From assembly GCF_020991365.1 (NCBI RefSeq), contig NZ_JAJLRA010000022.1, forward strand, positions 1 through 64,000: a DNA stretch of 64,000 bases, in the 5' to 3' direction. This stretch comes from Streptacidiphilus sp. ASG 303. Lineage in GTDB: Bacteria; Actinomycetota; Actinomycetes; Streptomycetales; Streptomycetaceae. How positions within the stretch are numbered: the stretch's first letter is position 1; each line of letters starts with the position of its first letter. Below are positions 39,461 to 49,487 of the stretch, in pieces. Made by a program: the position numbers and the translations under genes. A model generated the notes under the pieces. It did no database searches, was not told where the DNA came from, and saw nothing but the letters and a program-made list of their open reading frames with translations.

Positions 39461-41020
39461 ATGACCACCGCCTCCTCCCCGCGCACCGGACGCCGACCCG
39501 ACGACCCCTCCGGCGGCCCCGGCACAGCGGCGGAACCGGAGGCGGAGGCCGGCGGGGTGCTCTCCGGCCCCTACCGGGCCCTCACCCTCGGCATCGTCTC
39601 CGTGGTCCTGCTGATCGCCTTCGAGGCCACGGCCGTCAACACCGCCATGCCGGTCGCCGCGCAGCACCTGCACGGCCTCGGCCTGTACGCCCTCGCCTTC
39701 TCCGGCTTCTTCACCACGAGCCTGCTCGCCATGGTGGTGTCGGGGGAGTGGTGCGACCGGCGCGGCCCCATGGCGCCGCTCTTCACCGGCATCGCCGTCT
39801 TCGCCGCCGGGCTGCTGGTCGCCGGCACCGCCGTCGGCATGTGGCCCTTCGTGGCCGGCCGCGCGGTGCAGGGCCTCGGCGCCGGACTGGTGATCGTCGC
39901 CCTGTACGTGGTGGTCGGCCGCGCCTACCCCGAGCGGTTGCGGCCCTCGGTCTTCGCGGCCTTCTCGGCCTCCTGGGTGCTGCCCTCGATCGTCGGCCCG
40001 GCGGTCGCCGGCACCGTCACCGAGAACCTCGGGTGGCGCTGGGTCTTCCTCGCCATCCCCGTGCTCGTGCTGCTGCCGCTCGCCGTGATGGGCCCGGCGC
40101 TGCGCCGCGCCGAGCGGGCCGAGCGGGAGCGCGGCGACGCGCCCCCGCCCTCCTGGGACCTCGACCGCCGCCGCATCCGCCTCGCCCTCGCCGTCTCGGT
40201 CGGCGCCGGGCTGCTCCAGTACGCCGGACAGCGCCTAGACGCGCTCGCACTGCTGCCCGCCGCCGCGGGCGCCGCGCTGCTCCTGCCCGCCGTGACCCGG
40301 CTGCTGCCGCCCGGCACCCTGCGGGCGGCCCGCGGGCTGCCCACCGTGATCCTGATGCGCGGCGTGGCGGCGGGGGCGTTCTTCGCGGCCGAGGCGTTCA
40401 TCCCGCTCATGCTGGTCACCGAGCGGCACCTGACGCCGACCCTGGCCGGGCTCTCCCTCACCAGCGGCGGCCTGACCTGGGCGCTGGGCTCCTGGCTGCA
40501 GGGCCGCCCCGCCGCCCAGCGGCACCGCCACGCGATGATCCGGGCCGGGTTCGCGCTGACCGCGGCCGCCATCGCCGGAGCCGCCCTGGCCCTGGTCCCG
40601 GCGGTGCCGCCGGCGGTGGTCGCCGCCGCCTGGGCGGTGGGCGGCATCGGCATGGGGATGGCGGTCTCGTCGATCAGCGTCCTCATGATGAGCCTGTCCG
40701 CCCCGGACGAGGCGGGCGCCAACTCGGCCTCCCTCCAGGTCTGCGACGCCCTCGGCAACATCCTGCTGGTCGGCCTCGCCGGGGTGCTCTTCTCCGCGCT
40801 CGGCGGCGCCGCCCAGGCCGCCGCGACCGCCGGGGGCGCGGGGGCGGGCACGGGCAGCACCGGCGGCTTCGCCGTGGTGTTCGCCGTGATGACGGCGGTC
40901 GCGCTGCTCGGCGCGGCGCTCTCCGGCCGCACCCGCCCGGCGGCCGCCCGTACGGTGCCCGGCACGCCCGCCGGTGCGCCGGCGGAGCCGCCGCCCCCGG
41001 AGGCGCCCGACGGGGTGTGA
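39461..41020 (+). CDS. MFS drug-type exporter
   Basis: 519 residues with about 14 hydrophobic segments, as in the DHA2-type MFS family. Seen: LIAFEATAVNTAMPVAAQHLHG (helix 1 region), SGEWCDRRGPMAPLF (motif A-like loop), AGRAVQGLGAGLVIVALYVVVGRAYPERLR, SWVLPSIVGPAVAGTVTENLGWRWVF (motif C-like). DHA2 exporters pump hydrophobic or cationic compounds with protons; the substrate here is unknown. The ATG start has no strong RBS. The upstream gene is divergent (123 nt), and no regulator gene is attached. Confidence 0.9.
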   Translation: MTTASSPRTGRRPDDPSGGPGTAAEPEAEAGGVLSGPYRALTLGIVSVVLLIAFEATAVNTAMPVAAQHLHGLGLYALAFSGFFTTSLLAMVVSGEWCDRRGPMAPLFTGIAVFAAGLLVAGTAVGMWPFVAGRAVQGLGAGLVIVALYVVVGRAYPERLRPSVFAAFSASWVLPSIVGPAVAGTVTENLGWRWVFLAIPVLVLLPLAVMGPALRRAERAERERGDAPPPSWDLDRRRIRLALAVSVGAGLLQYAGQRLDALALLPAAAGAALLLPAVTRLLPPGTLRAARGLPTVILMRGVAAGAFFAAEAFIPLMLVTERHLTPTLAGLSLTSGGLTWALGSWLQGRPAAQRHRHAMIRAGFALTAAAIAGAALALVPAVPPAVVAAAWAVGGIGMGMAVSSISVLMMSLSAPDEAGANSASLQVCDALGNILLVGLAGVLFSALGGAAQAAATAGGAGAGTGSTGGFAVVFAVMTAVALLGAALSGRTRPAAARTVPGTPAGAPAEPPPPEAPDGV

Positions 41021-41046
41021 CGGGCACCCGACGCCCGCGGGGCCGG

Positions 41047-41052
41047 TAGTCT
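41047..41052 (+). promoter_or_regulatory. -10 box upstream of the helicase gene
   Basis: TAGTCT ends 7 nt before a TTG (41060) that is in frame with the helicase. Either the transcript is leaderless from that TTG or it has a 70-nt leader before the GTG at 41132. Confidence 0.4.
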
Positions 41053-41131
41053 TGGCGGGTTGTCCGACGACAGACCGGCTGGGTGTTGCGCCTCTGACCT
41101 GGGGCGATGCCCGACGAACCCCTCGGAGACC

Positions 41132-42916
41132 GTGAGTACCGCGACCACTTCCCACCACCTCTCCCCGGCCTTCCCCGGACGCGCCCCGTGGGGCACGGCG
41201 GGGAAGCTCCGCGCCTGGCAGCAGGGGGCCCTGGACAAGTACGTCGAGACCCAGCCGCGCGACTTCCTCGCGGTCGCGACGCCCGGCGCCGGCAAGACGA
41301 CGTTCGCGCTGACGCTGGCGTCGTACCTGCTCCACAACCACCTGGTGCAGCAGGTGACGGTGGTCGCCCCGACCGAGCACCTGAAGAAGCAGTGGGCCGA
41401 GGCGGCGGCGCGGATAGGGATCCGGCTCGACCCGGCGTACTCCTCCGGACCGCTCTCCCGGGACTACCACGGCATCGTCGTCACCTACGCGGGCGTCGGC
41501 GTCAACCCGATGCTGCACCGCAACCGCACCGAGGGCCGCAAGACCCTGGTGATCATGGACGAGATCCACCACGCGGGCGACAGCAAGTCCTGGGGCGAGG
41601 CGTGCTTCGAGGCGTTCGAGCCCGCCACCCGGCGACTCGCCCTCACCGGCACGCCCTTCCGCTCGGACACCAACCCCATCCCGTTCGTCAGCTACGAGGC
41701 GGGCTCCGACGGCATCCGCAAGAGCGTCGCCGACTACACCTACGGCTACGGGCACGCCCTCGCCGACCACGTCGTGCGGCCGGTGATCTTCCTCTCCTAC
41801 AGCGGCAACATGCGCTGGCGCACCAAGGCCGGCGACGAGGTCGAGGCGCGGCTCGGCGAGCCCATGACCAAGGACGCCATCGCCCAGGCCTGGCGCACCG
41901 CCCTGTCCCCGCAGGGCGAGTGGATGCCCAACGTGCTGCGCGCCGCCGACCGGCGCCTCACCGAGGTCCGCAAGGCCGTCCCCGACGCGGGCGGCCTCGT
42001 CATCGCCTCCGACCAGACCGCCGCCCGCGCCTACGCCAAGATGATCCGCGAGCTCACCGGCCACCGCGCCACCCTCGTCCTCTCCGACGAGGCCGAGGCG
42101 TCCCAGCGGATCTCCGACTTCGCGGAGAGCGACGACCGGTGGATGGTCGCCGTCCGCATGGTCTCCGAGGGCGTCGACGTGCCCCGGCTCGCGGTCGGCG
42201 TGTACGCCACCTCCATCTCCACGCCGCTCTTCTTCGCCCAGGCCGTCGGCCGCTTCGTCCGCGCCCGCAAGCGCGGCGAGACCGCGTCGGTCTTCCTGCC
42301 GTCGGTGCCGATGCTGCTGGGCTTCGCCAACGAGATGGAGCTGCAGCGCGACCACGTCCTGGACCGGCCCAAGAAGGAGAGCGAGGGGCTCTTCGACGAG
42401 GAGGACGCCCTCGTCGCCCAGGCCAACCAGGCCAAGGACGAGCCGGACGGCCAGCAGGAGGGGTTCTCCTTCGAGGCGCTGGAGTCGGACGCGGTCTTCG
42501 ACCGGGTGCTGTACAACAGCATGGAGTTCGGCATGCAGGCCCACCCCGGGAGCGAGGAGGAGGAGGAGTACCTCGGCATCCCCGGCCTGCTGGAGCCCGA
42601 CCAGGTCCAGATGCTGCTGCAGAAGCGGCAGCACCGGCAGATCCAGCGCAGCAAGGCGAAGCCGGCCGAGGAGGCCGACCTCCTGGAGGTGCCCGCCGAG
42701 AACCGGCCCGTCGTCACCCACCAGGAGCTGCGCGAGCTGCGCAAGGAGCTCAACACCCTGGTCGCCGCCTGGCACCACCGCACCGGCCAGCCGCACGGCA
42801 CCATCCACAACGAGCTGCGGCGGGTGTGCGGCGGGCCGCTGACGGCGCAGGCGACGGCCGGCCAGCTCAAGGGGCGCATCGCCAAGATCCGCGAGTGGGC
42901 CTCCGCCGCGCGGTGA
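41132..42916 (+). CDS. DEAD/DEAH-box superfamily II helicase
   Basis: 594 residues from GTG 41132 (ggag 6 nt upstream); an in-frame TTG at 41060 would add 24 residues. Helicase motifs: LRAWQQGALDKYV (Q-like), ATPGAGKTTFALTLASYLL (I), VVAPTEHLKKQW (Ia), VIMDEIHHAGDSKSWG (II, DEIH), LALTGTPFRSD (III), and the C-terminal motor AVRMVSEGVDVPRLAVGVYAT and FFAQAVGRFVRAR (V, VI). Acidic and basic C-terminal regions follow (GSEEEEEYLG; QKRQHRQIQRSKAK). This resembles actinobacterial DEAD/DEAH helicases related to the type III restriction/RecQ-like group, without a nuclease domain. Its exact role is unknown. Confidence 0.9.
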   Translation: MSTATTSHHLSPAFPGRAPWGTAGKLRAWQQGALDKYVETQPRDFLAVATPGAGKTTFALTLASYLLHNHLVQQVTVVAPTEHLKKQWAEAAARIGIRLDPAYSSGPLSRDYHGIVVTYAGVGVNPMLHRNRTEGRKTLVIMDEIHHAGDSKSWGEACFEAFEPATRRLALTGTPFRSDTNPIPFVSYEAGSDGIRKSVADYTYGYGHALADHVVRPVIFLSYSGNMRWRTKAGDEVEARLGEPMTKDAIAQAWRTALSPQGEWMPNVLRAADRRLTEVRKAVPDAGGLVIASDQTAARAYAKMIRELTGHRATLVLSDEAEASQRISDFAESDDRWMVAVRMVSEGVDVPRLAVGVYATSISTPLFFAQAVGRFVRARKRGETASVFLPSVPMLLGFANEMELQRDHVLDRPKKESEGLFDEEDALVAQANQAKDEPDGQQEGFSFEALESDAVFDRVLYNSMEFGMQAHPGSEEEEEYLGIPGLLEPDQVQMLLQKRQHRQIQRSKAKPAEEADLLEVPAENRPVVTHQELRELRKELNTLVAAWHHRTGQPHGTIHNELRRVCGGPLTAQATAGQLKGRIAKIREWASAAR

Positions 42917-43131
42917 CCGGCGGCGCGGCCGGGGGCGGGGCCGGTGACGGGGCCGGGCGCGCGGCGGGGCGCCCGTGTGCGGGACTGTGCGGAACCGGGG
43001 GAGAAACGGTGGAGACAGCCGATCCGATGATCGGCTAGTGTGCCGGTCGCCGCCACGCGGCACGACCCTTCCCGGAGCCCGGACCCGCGTCCGGTACTCC
43101 GTGCTGCCCACCCCGAGGAGACCAGAACCCC

Positions 43132-43398
43132 GTGTCCCACCCCACCGCCCCCGGCGCCCCCCAGCCCGTCGACGCCAACGGCCGCCCGCTCTCCGACAAG
43201 TCGAAGATCGTCGCGGGCGTGCTGCAGCTCTTCCTGGGCGGCTTCGGAGTGGGCCGCTTCTACACCGGCCACGTGGGCATGGGCATCGCCCAGCTGCTCA
43301 CCTGCGGCGGGCTCGGCGTCTGGGCGCTGATCGACGGTGTCCTCTTCCTCGTCAGCAACGACCGCACCGACGCCCAGGGCCGCGTGCTGCGCGGCTGA
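43132..43398 (+). CDS. TM2-domain membrane protein
   Basis: 88 residues. After a Pro/Ala start, the TM2 pattern is clear: KIVAGVLQLFLGGFGVGRFYTGHVGMGIAQLLTCGGLGVWALIDGVLFLV, two helices with a short turn. RBS gaggag lies 11 nt before the GTG. The next gene (DUF2752) starts 4 nt after the stop, so the two form an operon. The biochemical function of this family is not known. Confidence 0.93.
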   Translation: MSHPTAPGAPQPVDANGRPLSDKSKIVAGVLQLFLGGFGVGRFYTGHVGMGIAQLLTCGGLGVWALIDGVLFLVSNDRTDAQGRVLRG

Positions 43399-43402
43399 CC
43401 CG

Positions 43403-43840
43403 GTGTCCGGCACCTCCGCGCCCCCTCCCGGCCCGCCGGGCGGGGGGCGCCCCCGAGCGGCCCGGCGGCCCCACCCCGCCGCCGGGCCGCTCGGCGTGCT
43501 CGCCGCCGCCGCGGCCGGTGCGGCGTACCTCTGGAACCGCGACCCCCACCGCCCCGGGCAGCTCCTGCCGCCCTGCCCCTGGCACCTCGTCACCGGCCTG
43601 CTGTGCCCCGGCTGCGGCGGCACCCGGATGGCCTACGACCTGATGCACGGCCACGGTGCCGCCGCCTGGCACGACAACGCCGCGCTGCTGGCCGCCCTGC
43701 CGGCGGTCGCCCTCCTGTACGGGCGGTGGCTCGGGCACGGCCTGCGCGGGCGCCGGTACCGGCCGCGGCTCGGCCGCACCGGCACTCTCGCCGTCCTGGG
43801 CGCCGCGGCCGCCTGGACGGTCCTCCGCAACCTGCTGTGA
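43403..43840 (+). CDS. DUF2752 membrane protein
   Basis: 145 residues from GTG 43403, 4 nt after the TM2 stop. The family signature CPWHLVTGLLCPGCGGTRMAYDLMHG carries a CPGCGG pair, followed by helices (AALLAALPAVALLYG; TLAVLGAAAAWTVLRNLL) and one N-terminal helix (LGVLAAAAAGAAYLW). TM2 and DUF2752 genes are commonly paired in actinobacteria. Function unknown; the Cys pair may be redox- or metal-active (inference). A hairpin terminator follows. Confidence 0.9.
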   Translation: MSGTSAPPPGPPGGGRPRAARRPHPAAGPLGVLAAAAAGAAYLWNRDPHRPGQLLPPCPWHLVTGLLCPGCGGTRMAYDLMHGHGAAAWHDNAALLAALPAVALLYGRWLGHGLRGRRYRPRLGRTGTLAVLGAAAAWTVLRNLL

Positions 43841-44196
43841 CCCCGGTCCCCGGCGGACCGGGCCCCCGGGGACCCGCCTCCCGCGGACCGTGCCGCCGCC
43901 CGCCGCCTGTCCGGACTCCGGACCCCGGGCCGTCCCAGGACACGGAAAGGTCTCGGTGACCGGACGTTTCGACCGGGATGTCCGTGATGGAACCGCTGCG
44001 GTGTCACGATCATGACCGAATTTTGGACAACCACTTCCGCTGAGTGCTTCCGGCTCACTACCTTTCGTGCACGCTTCCACGGGGGAAGCGCCGCGGGGCC
44101 GACGACGCCGACGACGCCGTCGCCTGCCCCTGCGCGTCCGAACGGAGCCTGTCCCTCCGTCGGGACCGGTGACCGCCGCGGAAAGGAACGAGCGTC
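43841..44196. promoter_or_regulatory. Region upstream of the IclR gene
   Basis: 356 nt. It begins with a terminator (43845-43874). An AT-richer segment (about 43945-44075) stands out from its surroundings and holds an imperfect 14-nt palindrome gtcacgatcatgac (44003-44016, 6 of 7 pairs), a candidate operator for the IclR-type regulator. No coding frame. Confidence 0.45.
43845..43874 (+). terminator. DUF2752 terminator
   Basis: 9-bp inverted repeat ggtccccgg/ccggggacc (43845-43853, 43866-43874), 12-nt loop, 4 nt after the DUF2752 stop. Confidence 0.55.
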
Positions 44197-44847
44197 GTGA
44201 CCGCCGAGACCTCCCAGACCCTCGACAGGGGCGTCAGAGTCCTCAAGCTCCTCGCCGACTCCGAGCGCGGCCTGACCGTGACCGAGCTGGCCGGCCGACT
44301 CAGCGTCAACCGCACCGTGGTCTACCGGCTCCTCGCCACCCTGGAGCAGCACGGCCTCGTCCGCCGCGACATCGGCGGCCGCGCCCGTGTCGGCCTCGGC
44401 GTGCTGCGGCTCGCCCACCGCGTACACCCCCTGCTGCGCGAGGCCGCACTGCCCGCCCTGCGCAGCCTCGCCGAGGACCTCGGCGCCACCGCCCACCTCA
44501 CCCTCGTCGACGGCAGCGAGGCGCTCGCCGTCGCCGTCGTCGAGCCCAGCTGGACCGACTTCCACGTCGCGTACCGCACCGGCCTGCGCCACGCCCTCGA
44601 CGACAGCGCCGCCGGCCGCGCCATCCTCGCCGCCCGCGCCACCGGCAACGGGCACCGGCCCGACCCGGGGTTCGTCATCACCCGGGCCGAGGAGCAGTCC
44701 GGCGCCTGCGGTGCGGCCGCCGCCCTGGTGGGGCTCAGCGGCATCGAGGGCAGCGTCGGCGTGGTCATGCTGAGCGGGCTCGTCCCCGAGCGCGTCGGCC
44801 CGCGCGTCGTCGAGGCCGCCACCGAGGTCGCGGACGCCCTGCGCTGA
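44197..44847 (+). CDS. IclR-family transcriptional regulator
   Basis: 216 residues. N-terminal winged helix (QTLDRGVRVLKLLADSERGLTVTELAGRLSVNRTVVYRLLATLEQHGLVRRD) and a reduced IclR effector domain (LRSLAEDLGATAHLTLVDGSEALAVAVVEP, YRTGLRHALDDSAAGRAILAA, GIEGSVGVVMLSG). It is shorter than the usual 250 or so residues; the central effector region is trimmed. GTG start with aaagga upstream. No obvious target gene is adjacent. Autoregulation through the upstream palindrome is possible. Confidence 0.92.
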   Translation: MTAETSQTLDRGVRVLKLLADSERGLTVTELAGRLSVNRTVVYRLLATLEQHGLVRRDIGGRARVGLGVLRLAHRVHPLLREAALPALRSLAEDLGATAHLTLVDGSEALAVAVVEPSWTDFHVAYRTGLRHALDDSAAGRAILAARATGNGHRPDPGFVITRAEEQSGACGAAAALVGLSGIEGSVGVVMLSGLVPERVGPRVVEAATEVADALR

Positions 44848-44964
44848 GGCCCCGGGCCGCCCCCGGGCCGTCCCCCACCGCCGCGGGCCGCACCGGGCCC
44901 CGGACCGGCGCCGGCCCCCGCGGGGCCGCCCGCACCGGGCCCCCGGCCCGCAGGGTGCCGGCCC

Positions 44965-45022
44965 GCCCGGGGTGCGCCCGGCCGTCCGCCCGGGGTGCGC
45001 CCGGCCGCCTGCCCGGCCGTCC
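44965..45022. repeat. 23-bp tandem repeat, 2.5 copies
   Basis: Two copies of a 23-bp unit beginning gcccggggtgcgcccggccg (44965-44987, 44988-45010) and a partial third copy in the 250-nt gap before the Lon-like protease gene. Confidence 0.7.
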
Positions 45023-45097
45023 GGCCGGCCGCCGGGCCCCGCCGTGACCGGCGGGCCGGGCGGTCCGCGTGCACACTCCCGCGCCGGCTGTGTTTTG

Positions 45098-45901
45098 ATG
45101 CCGGACGTGCCTGCCGCCCTGCCCTCCCCCCGCGTCCGTGCCCTCGCCCTCTGCGCCCTGCTGCTCGCCGCGCTGTACGCCGTCGCGGCGCTCGCCCCGC
45201 TGCCGTACACGATCATGCAGCCCGGCATCACCGCCGACACCCTCGGCCGGTACCGGGGCAAGCAGGTGATCACCATCACCGGCGCCCCCGTGCGCAGCAC
45301 CAGCGGGCAGCTCCGCATGACCACGATCGCCGCCACCGCGCCGGGCGAGGAGATCAGTCTCACCGACGCCCTCGCCGCGTGGCCCGACCCGGCCCGCGCC
45401 GTGGTGCCCAGCGAGGCCGTCTACCCCTCCGGCCGCTCCACCGAGGAGGTGGAGAAGCAGAACACCGCCGACATGCGGCAGTCCCAGGACGCGGCCACCG
45501 CCGTGGCCCTGCGCCACCTGCACCTGGCACCCGGCCGGGTGAAGGTCTCCCTCGACCTCGCCGACGTCGGCGGCCCCAGCGCCGGCCTGCTCTTCACCCT
45601 CGGCATCATCGACAGGCTCGACGGCGACGGCCACGGCGGCGACCTCACCGGCGGCCGGGTGGTCGCGGGCACCGGCACCATCGACGAGGCCGGCCGGGTC
45701 GGACCCGTCGGCGGGGTGGCGCTGAAGACCCGGGCCGCCGCCCGCGACGGCGCCACCGTCTTCCTCGTCCCGCGCGCCGAGTGCTCCGACGCCAAGGTGG
45801 ACACCCCGAAGGGGCTGCGGCTGGTCCCGGTCGACACCCTGGACGGCGCCCTGAAGGCCCTCGCGGCGCTGCGGAACGGCGGCCCCGTCCCTTCCTGCTG
45901 A
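45098..45901 (+). CDS. Membrane-anchored Lon-like (S16) serine protease
   Basis: 267 residues. One N-terminal membrane helix (VRALALCALLLAALYAVAAL) places the rest outside. The Lon proteolytic domain occupies about the last 130 residues, with the Ser-Lys dyad Ser161 (DVGGPSAGLLFTLG) and Lys210 (GGVALKTRAA). Compared with YlbL-type proteases it keeps the N-terminal helix and Lon domain but I see no PDZ domain. The ATG at 45098 is chosen; a TTG and a GTG nearby are alternatives. Substrate unknown. It is upstream of and convergent with the Lrp regulator. Confidence 0.88.
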   Translation: MPDVPAALPSPRVRALALCALLLAALYAVAALAPLPYTIMQPGITADTLGRYRGKQVITITGAPVRSTSGQLRMTTIAATAPGEEISLTDALAAWPDPARAVVPSEAVYPSGRSTEEVEKQNTADMRQSQDAATAVALRHLHLAPGRVKVSLDLADVGGPSAGLLFTLGIIDRLDGDGHGGDLTGGRVVAGTGTIDEAGRVGPVGGVALKTRAAARDGATVFLVPRAECSDAKVDTPKGLRLVPVDTLDGALKALAALRNGGPVPSC

Positions 45902-45940
45902 CCCTCCGGCGCCTTCCTCCGGCCCCCGGCCCTCCCGCCC

Positions 45941-46420
45941 TCAGCCGGTGCCGGACGCCTGCGCCACCAGCGGCAGCACCCGGTACGGCACCGGGTTCTC
46001 CAGGGCGATCGCCGTGGAGGCGCGCATGATGCCGTCGAACCCCACGACCCGGTCGATCACCCGCTGGAGGTCGGCGTTCGAGCGGGCCACGATCCGGCAG
46101 AGCATGTCCCCCTGCCCGGTGATGGTGTGCAGCTCCAGCACCTCCGGCACCGACGCCAGGTGGGCCCGGATCGCCCGGCCCTGCCCCTGGGCGATCTCCA
46201 GCGTCGCGAACGCCGTCACCGGGTAGCCCAGCGCCGCCGGCTCCAGCTCCGGGCCGAAACCGCGGATCACCCCCCGGGCCCGCAGCCGGTCCAGCCGCGC
46301 CTGCACGGTGCCGCGGGCCACGCCGAGCCGCCGGGAGCACTCCAGCACCCCGATCCGGGGCTCCTCGGCGAGCAGGGTGATGAGGCGGCCGTCGAGGCCG
46401 TCCAGGGGGGTGTCGTCCAC
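45941..46420 (-). CDS. Lrp/AsnC-family transcriptional regulator
   Basis: 159 residues. N-terminal helix-turn-helix (LDGLDGRLITLLAEEPRIGVLECSRRLGVARGTVQARLDRLRARGVI) and RAM ligand-binding domain (VTAFATLEIAQGQGRAIRAHL, HTITGQGDMLCRIVARSNADLQRVIDRVVG). The GTG start has gggag 5 nt upstream. Divergent from hpd, the usual arrangement in streptomycetes, so it probably controls tyrosine catabolism in response to an aromatic amino acid or its keto acid (inference). Palindromes in the shared gap are candidate binding sites. Confidence 0.93.
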   Translation of the reverse strand: MDDTPLDGLDGRLITLLAEEPRIGVLECSRRLGVARGTVQARLDRLRARGVIRGFGPELEPAALGYPVTAFATLEIAQGQGRAIRAHLASVPEVLELHTITGQGDMLCRIVARSNADLQRVIDRVVGFDGIMRASTAIALENPVPYRVLPLVAQASGTG

Positions 46421-46442
46421 GGCGTCTCCCGTCGGTGCGCAA

Positions 46443-47746
<1,304 letters not shown>

Positions 47747-47893
47747 CCGGCTGCTCGCGCGCGAGCGACCGGAGTCGGCGCGGCGACCTCTGGCCGGCTG
47801 CTCGCGCGCGAGCGACCGGAGTCGGCGCGGCGACCTCTGGCCGGCTGCTCGCGCGCGAGCGACCGGAGTCGGCGCGGCGACCTCTGGCCGGCC
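47747..47893. repeat. 47-bp tandem repeat after hpd
   Basis: Copies begin at 47747, 47794 and 47841, and a fourth, diverged partial copy begins at 47888; the period is exactly 47 bp. Each full unit contains the 14-nt palindrome gctcgcgcgcgagc and ends cgcggcgacctctgg. The last hpd codons (gcgcgag ... cgcggcaacctctag) resemble the second half of the unit, so the array seems to derive from the gene's 3' end. No spacers, so not CRISPR. The hairpins could act as terminators. Confidence 0.9.
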
Positions 47894-48038
47894 GTTCGGG
47901 CGTGAGCGGCCTGCGGCGGGGCCCGGCGGAACACCGCCGGGCCCCGCCGCCCACCCGGGGGGCTTGTCCGGACCCGCCGTGCACGGAAGAGTGGATCTCC
48001 GGGACACCCACGCACCGCGCCCGGGAGGCGACGCACCC

Positions 48039-49403
48039 ATGAGCGACCTGGTCGAACTGCTCCTCGAGGGCCTTCCGCCCGACGCCGTCGCCACCGACCC
48101 CGACGTCACCGCCGCCTACCGCCGCGACATGGCGGGCTTCTGCGACGCCGGCGCACCCGCCGTCGTCGTCCACCCCGCCACCGTCGAGCAGGTGCAGCAC
48201 GTGATGCGCACCGCGACCCGGCTGCGGGTGCCCGTCGTCCCGCAGGGCGCCCGCACCGGCCTGTCCGGCGCGGCCAACGCCGTCGACGGCTGCATCGTCC
48301 TCTCCCTCACGAAGATGGACCGCATCCTCGACATCGACCCCGTCGACCGCACGGCCACCGTCGAGCCGGGCGTCGTCAACGCCGTCCTCTCCCGCGCCGT
48401 CGCCGCGCACGGCCTCGCCTACCCGCCGGACCCCTCCAGCTGGGAGTCGTGCACGATCGGCGGCAACATCGGCACCGGCTCCGGCGGCCTGTGCTGCGTG
48501 AAGTACGGCGTCACCGCCGAGTACGTCCTCGGCCTGGACGTCGTCCTCGCCGACGGGCGCCTGCTGCGCACCGGCCGCCGCACCGCCAAGGGCGTCGCAG
48601 GCTACGACCTGACCCGCCTCTTCGTCGGCGCCGAGGGCACCCTCGGGATCGTCGTCCGGGCGGTCCTCGCGCTGCGGCCCGCCCCGGCGCCGCAGCTCGT
48701 CCTGGCCGCCGAGTTCCCCTCCACCGCGTCCGCCTGCGACGCGGTCTGCGCGGTGATGGCCTCCGGGCACACCCCGTCGCTGATGGAGCTGATGGACCGC
48801 ACGACCGTACGGGCCGTCAACGCCATGACCCGGATGGGCCTGCCGGAGACCACCGAGGCGCTGCTGCTGGTCGCGTTCGACACCCCGGACCCGGCCGCCG
48901 ACCTCGACGCGGTCGGGGAGCTGTGCCGGGCGGCGGGCGCCACCGAGGTCGTGCCGGCCGCCGACGCCGCCGAGTCGGACCTGCTGCTGGAGGCCCGCCG
49001 CCAGGCGCTGCCCGCCATGGAGAGGCTCGGCACCACCATGATCGACGACGTGGCCGTGCCCCGCTCCCGGCTCGCGGAGATGATCGACGGCGTCGCCGCG
49101 ATCGCCGACCGCCACGGCCTGACCATCGGCGTCTGCGCCCACGCAGGGGACGGCAACACCCACCCCGTGGTCGTCTTCGACGCCGCCGACCCGGCCGAGG
49201 CCGCCCGCGCCCGGGAGTCCTTCGACGCCATCATGGCCCTCGGCCTGGAGCTGGGCGGCACCATCACCGGGGAGCACGGCGTCGGCCTGCTGAAGAAGGA
49301 GTGGCTGGCCCGCGAGCTGGGCCCGGTCGGCCTGGAGCTCCAGCGCGGCATCCGCTCCGTCTTCGACCCGCTCGGCCTGCTCAACCCCGGCAAGGTCGTC
49401 TGA
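48039..49403 (+). CDS. FAD-linked oxidase, GlcD/D-lactate dehydrogenase type
   Basis: 454 residues. VAO-type FAD domain: AVVVHPATVEQVQHVMRTA, VVPQGARTGLSGAANAVDG, TVEPGVVNAVLSRAV, PPDPSSWESCTIGGNIGTGSGGLCCVKYGVT, LFVGAEGTLGIVVRAVLAL. The C-terminal FAD-oxidase domain contains CAHAGDGNTHPVV and the conserved ITGEHGVGLLKKEWLARELG. Likely substrate is a 2-hydroxy acid such as glycolate or D-lactate (family knowledge). RBS gggagg lies upstream of the ATG. It follows hpd on the same strand but is separated by the repeat array. Confidence 0.92.
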   Translation: MSDLVELLLEGLPPDAVATDPDVTAAYRRDMAGFCDAGAPAVVVHPATVEQVQHVMRTATRLRVPVVPQGARTGLSGAANAVDGCIVLSLTKMDRILDIDPVDRTATVEPGVVNAVLSRAVAAHGLAYPPDPSSWESCTIGGNIGTGSGGLCCVKYGVTAEYVLGLDVVLADGRLLRTGRRTAKGVAGYDLTRLFVGAEGTLGIVVRAVLALRPAPAPQLVLAAEFPSTASACDAVCAVMASGHTPSLMELMDRTTVRAVNAMTRMGLPETTEALLLVAFDTPDPAADLDAVGELCRAAGATEVVPAADAAESDLLLEARRQALPAMERLGTTMIDDVAVPRSRLAEMIDGVAAIADRHGLTIGVCAHAGDGNTHPVVVFDAADPAEAARARESFDAIMALGLELGGTITGEHGVGLLKKEWLARELGPVGLELQRGIRSVFDPLGLLNPGKVV

Positions 49404-49487
49404 CGCCCCGCCGGCCGGGCCGGCGAGGCGGGACGGGCCGGCCGGGACACCCGGGGCGTCCGGGACACCCGGGGGACCGACGGGCCG

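Noticed and set aside
47747-47893. Possible CRISPR array
   Set aside because: The 47-bp units are contiguous with no variable spacers, and no cas genes are present.
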